Below, piece after piece: positions 24,852 through 37,128 of a DNA stretch of 64,000 nucleotides. The stretch lies in contig JAIQDT010004975.1 in assembly GCA_021521415.1 (NCBI GenBank), forward strand, positions 161,973-225,972, given 5' to 3'. Source of the stretch: Bidens hawaiensis. Its lineage: Eukaryota > Streptophyta > Magnoliopsida > Asterales > Asteraceae. Position 1 is the stretch's first letter. Each line of letters starts with the position of its first letter. The notes below the pieces were generated by a model. The model ran no database searches and had not been told where the DNA came from. It saw nothing but the letters and a program-made list of their open reading frames with translations. Made by a program: the position numbers and the translations under genes.

Positions 24852-27800
24852 CTGCCAGAATAAGATAACTTACTTAATTTCTACATGTAATTTGACTAGG
24901 GCTATAAACAAACCGAGTTGGGGTCGCGGCTTGGGCTTAGCTTGTCTCGTTTATTTTAACGAGCTAAAAAGTTGAGCTCAACCTTGGCTCGTAAAAAGCT
25001 CGAGCTGGGTCATGTTGGGCTTGGGCTCGAACTCAAAATAAAAAGAGCTGGATCGGCTTGGCTTGTTTATTTTAATGAGCTGAAAAGTTAAGCTCGAGAT
25101 CGGCTCATAAAACGCTTGAGCGGGATCGTTAACCTTTTTTTTTCACATATTGACATATATAAAACAAAAATAATTTGTTAATATACAAATAATGCAAAAG
25201 TTATAAACTATATAATTTATTATATTTTATGTATTAGTTTGGTTTTCTTACAATATATTTAAAGATGGAGAGACAGATACAAAATATTATATGTATTATT
25301 TTGTTTTTATCCAATATTTTATATGTTATTATCAATATTACTACTATTATTACTACTAGTACTACTATATTATTATTAAATTTTAAGGTTTAATTTAAAC
25401 AAGCCAAACAAGAGAGCCACGAGCTGACGCGACCCCACCCTGCCTCGGCTCGTTTACAAATGAGTTCTTTTTAGCAAGGCGTGGGCTTTTTGAACAACAC
25501 TATAACTGACAAATCTGGTTTAAAATACTTTTTTCCGGATCTTATAGAGTGAAAGCCATATGGATTCCATAGTATTAACCCAAGTCTTAAAACTTAAGAA
25601 TCTATGCATAAAAGATTAAATAAACATTCTGCAATGAAAACAGTGAGTTGACTCACCCGGTTGTCTTTTCAGTCTGAGTTCCCGACACCTCATTTTCTCC
25701 TCTGTTCTCCTCGGGTTCTAAATCTGGATAATTTCGGTGGTTCAAAGAATGCAACCAAACAGCAATGGTTCCTTCTTTATGCTCGGTTGATGCAATGTAA
25801 GGATAAATATGTTTTAGTTTGAACTCTTCGGCTTCTTTTACATAATCTTTCATTGACACTTCTTCGTGGGTATCTTTACATTTCTGGTTATAATTTGTGA
25901 AAAAACACTCCTCTAAATATAAACCGACTTCTGGAGCTGTAGGTACATTAACTTTAACATCCCTAAATCATCACAGATAACATATTAGAACATGATCACT
26001 AATAACTAAATACAGAATTACCAAACTAACCATGAAAACGAGGCATGTTCGTGTTTGTTTGTCTAACTTTAACCGTTTGTATCGAACAAAAACAACAAAA
26101 CGAACAGGGTTTTCTTGTTTGTGTTAGTTCGTCAAGAAAATGAGTGTCTTCATGTTCGTTTATGTTCATTTATTAATAGTATAAACGAACGAACACAGAT
26201 GAACAAACATAAATGAGGGAGCACGAATTATACATAAACGTGAACATCAACCTGTTGGGCCTAAAAAAATAATAAAACTAAACTAAATTGTAATGGATGA
26301 TATTTTAGTTTAACAAAACGAGATTAAATTGTAATGAGCTCAAATAAATTTAAATAATAATATACACGAAAGAGCTTAAAAAATGTAAACCTATTAACAT
26401 AAGCGAGCGTTAATGAACGAATATGCACGAAAGGGACATGTGTTTGTATTCGTTCGCTAAACTAAATGAACAAAAAAAATTCTTCTTGTTCATTCGTTTA
26501 TTTAATAAACCAACTTTCGGCTGAAAGGTTCACTAAGCGTTCATTTGTTAACGGGCCTAGCCACCTCTAGTTGAGATCATAAATAGATTATTTCAAACCA
26601 TTTTTTTTATCTTATGAGATTTAGATAGTTGTTCATGTACAGTTAAAAGCTTAAAATAATAAAATGAATAAATCCTAACAAAAGTGTATTGTATACAAAA
26701 GTTATAAACAGGAAAACTAACTGTTGTAGGGCAGTTTGAATGAACGATTCCGAAGCACAATTCCTCATAACAGCAACAGCAACACCCATCATCTTCCTGA
26801 TCTGGTGAAGCATAAAGCTCTGCCCAACAACTTCACATTTCACAAATTCTATCCCATCAATTGTCACAGTCGTGTCAGCACAAAACGATATAATGCATCG
26901 GTTAGCAGCCGGGTCAGTCGCGTTCATTTTTGTAGTAAAATTATGGAAATTGTGAGTCCCTTCATACTGTTTAAGAATCTTGTTAAACCTCTCTTTCTCT
27001 TTGTCACCATAATGAAATACATTCTCGTTTGCAGCATCAAGATTGGGTTTATTATCACACTCATTGCCTGAAGAAGACGGATTTCCCAATAATTTAGGGT
27101 ACAAGGATTTAGGCCTGTAAACGAACCGAACATTCATGAACTGTTCAGCAGAAAGTTCGTTTACTTAATAAACGAACGAACATGAACAAAAATTTTGTTC
27201 ACTTAATTCAATGAACGAACATGAACACACGTTTTGTTCGTTCATTTATGCTCTTGAACGTTTGTTTATGTTCGTTCATTTAGGTTCATTTGTTTACATT
27301 CTTTTACGTTTGTTCGTTTAAATTTTAATAGATACACACACACACACACATAAAAGATGCTCATTTAAATTATATGTATAGTTGTATACATATATATTTA
27401 CTTGGTTATTGTAAAAAGTAAATAAATAAATTATCGCGATCGTCCACTAGAGTTTGTATTCTTGAAGGAATATGGTCACTTATCTTCGTTTATGTTGTGT
27501 TTGTTTTTGTTCGCTTGTGTTTGTTTATGTCCGTGAACTGTTTATTTGGGATTTAAACAAACACATACATACATGCTCATTTTCTTAACATATCATGTTC
27601 GATATGTTCGTGTTCGGTTAAAGTTAAATGAATGAACACGAACATGCCCTCGTTCGTGTTCGTTTAAAGGCCTTCAAGGATTCCTTACTACCATTCCCAT
27701 TACCTAAAGACATTTTATACTTTAAGAAATACACAATTAGTTATATACTCATGAAAGAATACGGTCAATTATGTTCGTTTGTTTACGTTCATTTAGGTTT

Positions 27801-28591
27801 TACACGAACATGCCCATGTTTCTTAATGAACAAACATAAACAATAAAATGCGTCCGATTATATGTTAAGGTCTTTTACATGCCTACAATAATTCTATAAA
27901 ACTATTCCCATTACCTAAAGACAATTTTATTCTCGAGTTTATTTTCATGTTATCATCACTCAAAGTTTAGTACACGAACACGAACATGCCCATTACCATA
28001 GCAAGGACCATTCCCATTACCTAAAGATGTTTTATTCGCACTACAGGTATTCGAAGAAATGCCTGACCGAACTTCAACTTTCCGTCCTCTCTCCGAACAC
28101 TCCCAACACCTAACCAAGTCACTCCCCAACCCGACACTCGCCAACACACTCTCCCTATCCCTATGCGCCTTACAATCCAACGCAAAAGCCGGCAACAAAT
28201 ACACGTACCGCCTCCGATCACACGACTTCTTCGCACTAAACGTATTCGCCACACGCTTAAAGCCGAACACCCGAACCCGACCACCCAACTTATCATTAAC
28301 CCCCTCCACAGACAACCCAAGTTTAAACTTGCCGGACACCACCTGGCCTAAGGCGGAGACCCCTTTATCGGTCCGGGCGGCCCGGGCGAAGTGGAATCGC
28401 TTGGGGCAGTCTCGGTCGGGTTGGGAAATGGCGTTGGAGAGGTATAAAGCTTGGTGGAGGTCGGATTCGATGGTTTTGGCACCTGGGTTCTTTTGCATGC
28501 CTTGGTAGCCTGCTCCCGAGTATGCCAAGAGTATGGCAAGTGTGTGTTTGGTGTTGAGATCGGTTGCAGGGGTTTGGGTTTGATTGTCCAT
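23813..28591 (-). CDS. PUS1/TruA-type tRNA pseudouridine synthase, possibly fused to a viral-like C-terminal exon
   Basis: Converts uridines to pseudouridine in tRNA. Exon 1 starts at 28591 and carries LAYSGAGYQGMQKNPG and the active-site motif RAARTDKGVSA with catalytic Asp75. Exon 2 (about 27109-26722) has FHNFTTK and CEVVGQSFMLHQIRKMMG. Exon 3 (25962-25657) ends the family-typical HSLNHRNYPDL region. A strong donor GTGAGT at 25656 matches in phase an acceptor at 24852, leading to exon 4 (24851-23813) with 346 further codons. Without that splice, translation stops at a TGA inside the donor and gives a normal-length enzyme of ~420 residues. A hAT MITE (27110-27674) sits in coding sequence, so the exon 1/exon 2 join is uncertain and the gene may be broken. 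Enzyme identity is clear; fusion and function need transcripts. Confidence 0.8.
24897..25470. repeat. hAT-like MITE in last intron of the PUS1-like gene
   Basis: It starts TAGGGCTATAAACAAACCGAG and ends with a CGGCTCGTTTACAAATGAG-like inverse. The interior has repeated AACGAGCT and GCTCGAGCT motifs and an AT-rich centre (25140-25390). No clean target duplication was found. It enlarges the intron before the viral-like exon. Confidence 0.5.
26031..26560. repeat. GTTCGTTTA-rich repeat in intron 2 of the PUS1-like gene
   Basis: Same family as 1392-1907 and 27110-27674, with alternating GTTCGTTTATGTTC and AACGAACACG motifs. Termini are diffuse. Confidence 0.5.
27110..27674. mobile_element. hAT-like MITE inserted in PUS1 coding sequence
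   Basis: The left end is TAGGCCTGTAAACGAACCG; the right end is the near-complement AAGGCCTTTAAACGAAC. It is flanked by a perfect 8-base CAAGGATT duplication (27102-27109 and 27675-27682). Minus-strand codons on either side (…GSKESL before, LYPKLL after) join in one frame once one copy of the duplication is removed, so the insertion is in an exon. The left terminal repeat supplies a possible new acceptor, TTTACAG, at 27115. Confidence 0.8.
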
Positions 28592-29941
28592 TGATGATGG
28601 TATTTTAGGGGGGTTAAGGGTTTGGAATATAGGAAATGAAAAACCCTAAAAACAAGGCTGGGGACCATTGCGCAATGGCAAATCAATATGAAATTTGGAA
28701 AATGAAAAAACCCGGGTCCGATCCCGGTCTTACGGGTATGAACCATGTTTCGGTTTCTCAGAAATATTGCACCCGGATCTAAAACCGGCCTTGTCAAAAC
28801 CTGAACCCGACTACCCAGCCAAAACCCAATAAAAACCCGGTAATACCGCTTAAAACCTGCCTTGGTCAATACCCGAGACCCATTCTTACTCAACCGAGTC
28901 CTTGACTTTTGTTGACCAAGACTGAAGCAAATTCGCAATACAATGTTGATAATCTGAAGACCAGAATTGATCTCAACAAGTAGGAACCATTTCGCAATAC
29001 AATGTTGATCTCTTATAGAAAATATTAATGTGGCCCACATGCCCACATTACACACAGGCATCAGTTGCCACTAATTAAACGTATCCTACCTTACCTTTGT
29101 ACCTCTCACAATCAAAATCGACTCCAAATTGTGTAAACAACTCCTTTTCCTTTTCATTCTCATTTCTTAACTTAGGTTAGTTAAATTATAAATCAATCAA
29201 TTTGTTAAAAAATAATAGGTTAATCTCTTTATTTTTTAATGACCAATGAAAATATATTATTAATCACCAAACGGAATAGGAAGATGTGAAACCCAACCGA
29301 CCATATAAAACCGCCCAACAATTACATCAAAGACATACGAAAACAAGGATTATCACCAACTTAAGAGACATAAAGCCACCTTTATACGTCAAACACCCTC
29401 CACTTATCCCATGTGATTATCTTCATGTTCACTTTATGTCATACTCAAAGGAAACCTAACACCACCCACCACCTCTCCAACTTATATTTGTTTCATGTTG
29501 TATATCATGTCATTAATTGCCCTCCAAAAATACCACATTGTTATAACTTATAAGACATTTCATAAAACGCCTACGCCTTTGTTTTAGACAAACTATTTTA
29601 AAACTCAAATCCGGTTTCGGTTGAAACCAGTTTAGTTTGGCCAACAAAAGTCAAAACCGATTTATGATCGGTTTCGGTTCAAGTTCAAACTGGTTTCTTG
29701 ATCTGGTTACGATCAGTTTCGGTTCAGATTTTGACCAGTTTTGGCTATTTCGGTTCGGTTAACCTGTTTAGAACCGATTTTGGTGGAGAAAAATACAAAC
29801 ATGTTCCAAACCTCCGATTTCATCGATTCCATAACGATTTTTTTCACCCTCCTTGGGAAAACATATTCCAAAACATGTTCCAACACATTCTTTGGCAAAC
29901 CAAAAGCTCTCATTGGGACACCAGTTCACTAAAAATGGGAG
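28592..29941. other. intergenic between the PUS1-like and PPR genes
   Basis: A shared upstream region of two divergent genes. It contains degenerate CCCGGT/GACTTTTGTTGACC repeats (28640-28930 and 29600-29780) like the interior of the 23040 MITE. No gene was recognised. Confidence 0.55.
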
Positions 29942-31833
29942 ATGTGGTCTTCAACTCACCCTCCTTCTATTCTCTTCAAACTCATTTCTTCCCGCCACAA
30001 GTTCATATCTCAACCCAGATTTCTTCATAATCAACCCGACCCGACAAAATTATCCAACACTCACTACAATATCCATCCTCAGCATAACCCCAATTCACTT
30101 ATCCAGTCACTAATAACATCTATAACACTCTGTTCTTCAATACCCATCTGCCAATCCATCCATTCCAGTGTCATCAAAAGCTTTAACTACAACCATTGCT
30201 TCATCGGTGACCGATTAGTCTCCGTTTATGCCAAACTGGGGTTTGTTAAAGATGCACACCAACTGTTCGACCAAATTCCTCACAAAGATTCGGTTTCCTG
30301 GAACTCGATTATTTCCATGTTTTCGAAAATGGGTGAACTGGGTTTGAGTTTGAGCTTAACCGCGTTTTATAAAATGAGACACGAGTATGGAATGAACCCG
30401 AATGAGGTAACACTTATATCATTAATTTCAGCTTGTGGAAGTGATGGAAATGTAGAAGGAGGTTATGTAACTTATATCAAGGATTTGCTGTGAAAACCGG
30501 GTTATTATCCGAAACAAAAGTTGTGAATTCACTTATTAACGTGTACGGCAAATACGGATGTTTGAATGAAGCGTCTATGTTGTTTCAAACAATCAAGTTA
30601 CCGAATTTAGTATCGTGGAACTCGATTATTAAAATTCATGTTCAAAATGGTGGTTTAGAGACGGGTGTTTTGCATTTTAATATGATGCGTGGAGTTGATG
30701 TTTATCCGGATCAAGCGACAATCGTCTCGATTCTTTAGGGTTGTGCGGATATTGGAGTCGGGAAAATGGTAGACGCGTTTCATGGGAATGTTTTATGTTC
30801 TGGTTTGGATAAAAGTATTCCTATTATGACCGCGTTGTTAAACGTTTATGCAAAATCAGGAAGATTAACGGCTGCACGTGAAATCTTTGAAGATATGAAA
30901 GAACCGGATGTGATAGCATGGACAGCGATGCTCGCTTCATATGCGATGCACGGGTATGGTAAATGCGCAGTTGACCATTTTGACTTCATGGTCGAAAATG
31001 GGTTTGAACCGGACCATGTTACATTCACGCATTTGTTAAGTGCGTGTAGTCATTCAGGGCTTGTAGACGAGGGTGAAAGACTCTTTAACATAATGTCGAG
31101 TGTGTATAAAGTCAAACCTCGGTTGGACCATTACTCGTGTATGGTTGACCTTCTGGGTCGATCGGGGCGTTTAAACGACTCGCGTGCGTTAGTCGATAGC
31201 ATGCCAATGGAACCGAACTCGGGCGTTTGGGGAGCGTTACTTAACGGGTGCAAACTTTATGGAGACGTTGAGCTCGGTGAGGAAGTTGGAAGGAAGTTAA
31301 TTCAGTTAGACCCGTGGGACCCGCGAAATTATATTATGCTTGCAAGTTTATACTCTAAAGCGGGTCGTTGGGTTGACTTTTCAAAAGTCAGAGTGTTAAT
31401 GAAACACCAAGGTGTTATAACAACTGCGGGTTGCAGTTTTATTGAACATGATAATAAGATTCATAGGTTTGTAGTGAACGATCAAATGCATCCTGATATT
31501 AATCGTATACATGATAAGTTAAATGAATTAGTTAATAAAATTGGGGAGGTTGGGTATGTGGTTAATATAGAAAATGTTGTTCATGATGTGGAGGAAGACG
31601 TGAAGGGCAATTTGGTAAAAGTGCATAGTGAGAAACTTGCTATTGCATTTGGGCTTTTGGTGTATGGTGATAATGTGCCTTTAATTATTACTAAGAATTT
31701 GAGGATTTGTGGTGATTGTCATAACATGGCGAAGTTTGTATCGTGTGTTGAGAATCGTGTGATTATTATTCGGGATACAAAGAGGTTTCATCATTTTGCT
31801 GACGGGTCATGCTCGTGTGGAGATTATTGGTAA
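29942..31833 (+). pseudogene. PPR protein of the DYW class, homologue of At5g40410
   Basis: Plant PPR-DYW proteins edit specific C residues in mitochondrial or plastid RNA. PLS repeats begin near residue 60 and run to about residue 470, followed by E/E+ and a complete DYW domain: HSEKLAIAFGLL with the HxE zinc motif, ICGDCHNMAKFVS, and the terminal DGSCSCGDYW. A frameshift lies near 30465-30485 (frame moves from 29942's to 30490's). A TAG at 30736-30738 replaces a probable CAG. Both lie inside the repeats, so no full protein can be made unless they are sequencing errors. It is intronless, as is typical. Organellar targeting is likely from the family, not shown here. Confidence 0.85.
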
Positions 31834-32812
31834 TCATATTGGAGAACATGAACATCTCAACACAAGTATGGTGGTTTTTTCGTGTTTGGGAAAATATTTG
31901 CAGTTGAAGAATTCGGGTTTGAATCAAGAGTTACATGCTGATAACTGATAAGCCGCCTAAAGTCAATATTTAATGATTATGCACAGAGAAAGCCGCGCTG
32001 ATTACGTTTGAGAACTTTTCAACCGAGGATCACAATATAACTTTTTGCATTCGTTTAAATGTGACATTGGGAAGGCTGAAGCTATAAGTAAAGTAAATCG
32101 CTTAATGCTCTGCTAATGAAAACAACATCTTAGTGTCAACTGTCAAGAGAAAATGATGAAGGTGGAAAGAAGTAGTGAGTGGAAAATTGTTTGATTGAAA
32201 TCATGTCTCCTAACATGTTAAACACCTTAGTATTTTTTATCTTTTTTTTTTTTTTACTTTTTTTATGCTAAAAATATGTTTTATACTGAACAAAAGGATC
32301 CAATTACAATAAAGAGCCAGGTAAGCGGACAACAAGCTGCATCATCACACCTTTTTGAATGACAAACCCGATCCTACTAAAAACAATGTTATAGTTCTTT
32401 GGTGTCGATAAGTTACTGTGCATGACCCACTGAACTCCTAGCATGTTAAACACCTTACTATTAGCATGTTAATTACATTTTGTATTTTTTTAACTTAATT
32501 ACTTTTATTAAAGAATGTATGTATTAATTAAGACTTTTCATTGGTTATGAATGAAATAAAAACTCCAGAATTAAGTTTGTTTGAGATGAGAAAATTTCCG
32601 AATGAGATGCCTCATATGAAGCCTCCATCCATTCAACAAAAAAATAAATCTAAGTGAACAATATTAACAGAAACTTACCAAAATAGTTGCTTGACTAAAT
32701 TTTTTCAAAAACAGTAATTCCTTAATATTAGTCATTTCTAAAATGGGTTTTAGGTAAAATGAAACGGGTTGAGATAAGTCATTTTAGAATTAAAAAATAA
32801 AATAGTTATTTT
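31834..32812. other. intergenic, 3' of the PPR gene
   Basis: AT-rich DNA with poly-T at 32245-32265; no gene or transposon end was recognised before the LTR of element C at 32813. Confidence 0.5.
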
Positions 32813-33444
32813 TGTTAGGACTGATATTTTTCCTGCTGAGGATATGTTATCCTTGAAGATGTGTCTGGATCAGTTATCCTCCTGAAGAGTTCCAGAGCCG
32901 TGTCAAGGATTGAGGATCCTCACAGGTGGGTATTGTTAACGATTGTTTCACGTGTGTAGGTTATTGTTCAACAGGAGTAACGGCTTTGTGACTTGGTCTA
33001 CCTTAATTTTCGCTACTAGAAACTACCAGCACGTGGTCAATGAACGTTGTAGGAATAGCGGAATAGTGGCAGATAGTTAGGACTTTTTGTTGAATGTATT
33101 TACTTTATAATTATCGAGATATGATCGATTAGGTCTCACTTGTACTCTCACACACACTAGAGCAGATTCAATAATTCTCTCTATACACTAGCTTACATTG
33201 TAATATCGATCACAATCGCCAACCCATTTGTAACCTTTTTTGATATTAATAAAGTGGTGATCGACGAGTTGTCATCACCCAGGGTTTTTTTCTTTTGATC
33301 TGAACAAGGTCAAAAGGTTTTTCCTCGCAACAAATCACTATGTTCATTCCATTTTCGTTCGTATAATTGTTATTGTCATCATAGCACTAGACCTCACATT
33401 GACAGATTTGGATACATTATCCTAGCTGATTTTTATCCAAAACA
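32813..33444 (+). repeat. element C 5' LTR
   Basis: 632 bases from TGTTAGGACTG to CAAAACA. The end region matches the LTR ends of B and D. No partner LTR lies in the window, so the start is judged from the family's TGTTAGG. Confidence 0.8.
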
Positions 33445-33447
33445 ATT

Positions 33448-33465
33448 TGGCGCCCACCGTGGGGC
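33448..33465 (+). promoter_or_regulatory. element C primer binding site
   Basis: TGGCGCCCACCGTGGGGC, three bases after the LTR; a perfect match to the tRNA-Lys-type site as I recall it. B has one change (TGGTGCC) and D one change (TGGCGCCAA). Confidence 0.85.
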
Positions 33466-33529
33466 AATTGGTGCTATAATACATATTATTCTTATCATTT
33501 TCAACCTTTTCATACTCATATCACTATCA

Positions 33530-35159
33530 ATGGCCTCTCAACCAACCTCTGCTTCATCAACCATGTCGTCTACAGTTATTCTCTCATCAAGGACTTTGCG
33601 CCAATGCCTCCGCCAATTAAGGAAGCACCACGGCCTGCCGCTGCTGGAAGCAAAACACAGCTGCCAGTCTTCCAGAGCTCAAGAACCACTGCTGCCACCC
33701 CGGTGGTTAATACTAACACTGATGTTTCATCTATGTTTTCGCAGGTTAAAGCATACATGGAGCAGCATAACAAGACCAACCAGAGGATCCTTCGTGAGAT
33801 AGAGGATCTCAAGAAAACTAAGACGCCAGAGGAGGATCACACTCCCTTGATGCCTAGGATGCTGGATTTCACCACTCCAGGATCCTTGGCTCAGTTTACT
33901 CAAGGATCATCTATCCTCCAACAGGGGTCCATGGGTCAATAGACCCAAGGATCCTCATTGTTTCACCCAGTATCATCTATCCTTCAACAAGGGTCCATGG
34001 GTCAGCAAACTCAAGGATCCTCTTACTTCCAGCAAGGATCATCTATCCTTCAACCGGGGTCCATGGGTCAACTAGCTCAAGGATCCTCAACTATCCCACA
34101 AGGATCTTCCATCCTTCAACCAGGATCCTCTGGGTTGTATTACCAAGGATCCTATAATTCCCAACCTCAAGGATCATTCTTTCAGAATCAAGGATCCTCA
34201 GGAGTTCAACATCAACGATCATTCGAAGTCCATGAAGGAGATATAATCCCCATGCAAACCATAGCTTCTGGAGGACCAACTCCTATTGCAGACTCCTCTT
34301 ATCCCAGCTACTCATCCGGGATGCCAACCTTCACCCAGGAAAGAGGTAACTTGTATGATCCTATATCCTTTAACGCTAACCGTGGTCCCATGCAGGATGC
34401 AGGCATCAACCAGGCTATGGCCAAGGAGCTACAGAAGCTCAAGGATATGATATCCAGTGTTCCCGGGGTGATACGACCAATCCCCGAGATACCTGAGGGA
34501 AGCCACAAGTTATCTCTATTTGCTCCACCTATATGTGATGCTGAAATCCCGAAGCGATTCCAAACCCCCAACATGAAGACTTACGACGGAACCACTGATC
34601 CTGAAGAACATGTGGCACAATACAGAGAAAGGATGGAGATCAACCCTATCCCGGAGAGACTCAAGGAAGCTTGCTTATGCAAAGGCTTCGGATCCACACT
34701 CATAGGATCCGCCTTAAAATGGCTGCTAAGTCTTCCTCCCTCTTCAGTTACTTCTTTTTCACATTTAGTTAACTTGTTCAACAGCCAGTTTTCCCGTAGT
34801 AGGAAATTTGAGAAGTTAACTAGTGATTTATACCGAGCTATCCAACCTAGTGATGAATCCCTTAAGGATTTTGTTACGAGGTTCGGCAGGGAAGCTCTAG
34901 AAATCCCGAATCTCGACATGGCTACTACTGTTGAAGCATTCAAGATGGGACTTCAGAGTGGCTCCCCCTTTTATGATGATCTTGTGATGACTCCGTGCAG
35001 GTCTCTAGATGAAGTAAGAAACAGGGCACTCAAATTCATACGGTTGGAAGATGACAAGAGGATCCAGGATCGTCTGGGGAATCAAACAAAACAAGATTCC
35101 TCTGACAAGAAGCAAGGATTCTCATTCAAGAACAACAACTCGAAGCCCTACTCCAAATT
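33530..35159 (+). pseudogene. element C gag, N-terminal and capsid part
   Basis: Starts MASQPTSASSTM. A frameshift occurs near 33595, and there is a stop (TAG) at 33940 inside the QGSS repeats. It then continues 33958-35159 through the capsid region (GSALKWLLSLPP, SDESLKDFVTRFGREALE). It is cut at the KPYSK site by element E, whose AAATT duplication completes the frame at 55986. Confidence 0.85.
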
Positions 35160-36724
35160 TGTCATACCCCGACCAAAGGCGGAACATGCTGGGGTGCAAC
35201 CGATTGCCCAAAACACAAGACAATATTAAAGTGACAATATTTAATCAACTCATTTATTTCACAAATCAATAAACAACACATCTTGGTCATACAAACAAAT
35301 TGAACACAAGTAAACAAATATATTGTTCGTTTTACTAATATCCTAATAGTCTTGGTAACGTTTTTCGTCAAGTCCTCAAGTCGCTAAAAGTCAAACATGT
35401 AACAATGCATAAAATAATATTTTGTCAACACTTGGTGAGCAATTTCATAGTTTGAATATATATAATATGAGCGAAATCCACAAACGTATATGATACTATA
35501 AATAAAAGCATCAATCATGGTATATAAAACATATGTAATGAGGATCCTTTCTAATCGGTAACAACCGACATACTCGGATAATGAGGCCCTATTCTACTAG
35601 CACAAGGCTAAGTAGTTAGGGGAGCGTATGATCATACTTAATGAGGCTCAACAACAACATAAAAATAAACACTCGCGCACGTAAAGCATATGAGGCATAA
35701 AACACACAAAAGAGCAAGTATTCCAAGTATCATATACCCTAAAGTTTGTGGTTTGAGAAAAGTGTATAATAAATCATTCTTGTTTAAATAAGTATGCATG
35801 TTACCCCCAAAACATAAAAGGGAAAACGGGGGATGAAATGTACTCACCTCGATTGACGAATCGAGAAATAATAAATAATCGTAATATAGAAAGCTTGCGA
35901 ACGAAACGAACGAATCCAACTTGAAAGCTAAATGAAAACGAATAAATAAAATATATTAATGAACTTGAACATTAGTTGAAACTTCATTTGAAACATTGAA
36001 CGAGAAGGTTTGGTTGTTAATCGGGTTACCGGTAAGTTTGTTAACGATTAGAGACTCGTAATTAATTGATAATTTAAAATAAAATAATATTATATGATTG
36101 AGCTTTTAAATAGCTAAATCAATATTAAAAGAAACAAGACGGATTTAAATCGAGAGTTCGGTTTTATATAAATGAATTGATAATAAGATTTATAATGATA
36201 TTTTAAATGATAAAGATAGTAATGATAATAATAATTTTAAAAAGATATGTTATATATATATGTAGATAAATAAGATAAATATGATAATAATACATAAAAA
36301 TATTACCAATTGAGAAATGTTGTTAAAACTAATAATAGTAGTAGTAATAATAAATATAATAATTATTACTTTATGGTTGAATACGTTATTAGTAGATTTA
36401 TAAGTTTTAATAATAATAATAATTATAATAATTATTATTATTATAATCATATGTGTCATATTAATAATAACTAATACTTATAACATTTTAATAATAGTAG
36501 TATTAGTGATAAAAAATATAACTCGAGTATCAATGACGTTAAACGACAACAAAGCCCGACATGGGTTTCGGCTCGATAAAACAAATGGATAATATTAACA
36601 ATATTAGATTTTAATAATATTCCTTAATAATCATAATAATAATAATCTACTAATTATGAAAATAATGATGATAATAATAAGAAAAAAATAAATAAAAATT
36701 GTCTTGTTAAATGATAATAATAAC

Positions 36725-36782
<58 letters not shown>

Positions 36783-37088
36783 TCTAGATAATAAATATAA
36801 TGTTAATTAAAAATGATAATGTTAACTTGAATAACTTATTAATAAAACACACCAAAGTTGGTCACGGAGGGAATCGAACCCGTGACCTCAAGTTTAAACG
36901 CACCCGCACCAACCAACTACTCTAAACGACCATCTAGTTAGGATTTAGTATAAGTTAGTTTTAAATCTTACACTTAAACATCATTATTCCCAGAATCAAT
37001 TAAAACCCAGATCCAATTAGCTCGATTAATACTTGATTCGAAATCGAGAGGAGGAAAGGGGGTCGCCGGAGCCGATGGACGGAGACGG

Positions 37089-37128
<40 letters not shown>

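Noticed and set aside
26924..27133. Alternative frame across PUS1 exon 2
   Set aside because: It would follow from using the MITE acceptor with the 28020 donor and gives no conserved PUS1 motif.
28059..28508. Plus-strand open frame over PUS1 exon 1
   Set aside because: It is the antisense shadow of a well-supported exon and has no family resemblance.
36855..36931. A functional tRNA gene
   Set aside because: A and B boxes are present but acceptor and anticodon stems do not form a proper cloverleaf, and it lies in a repeated LTR.
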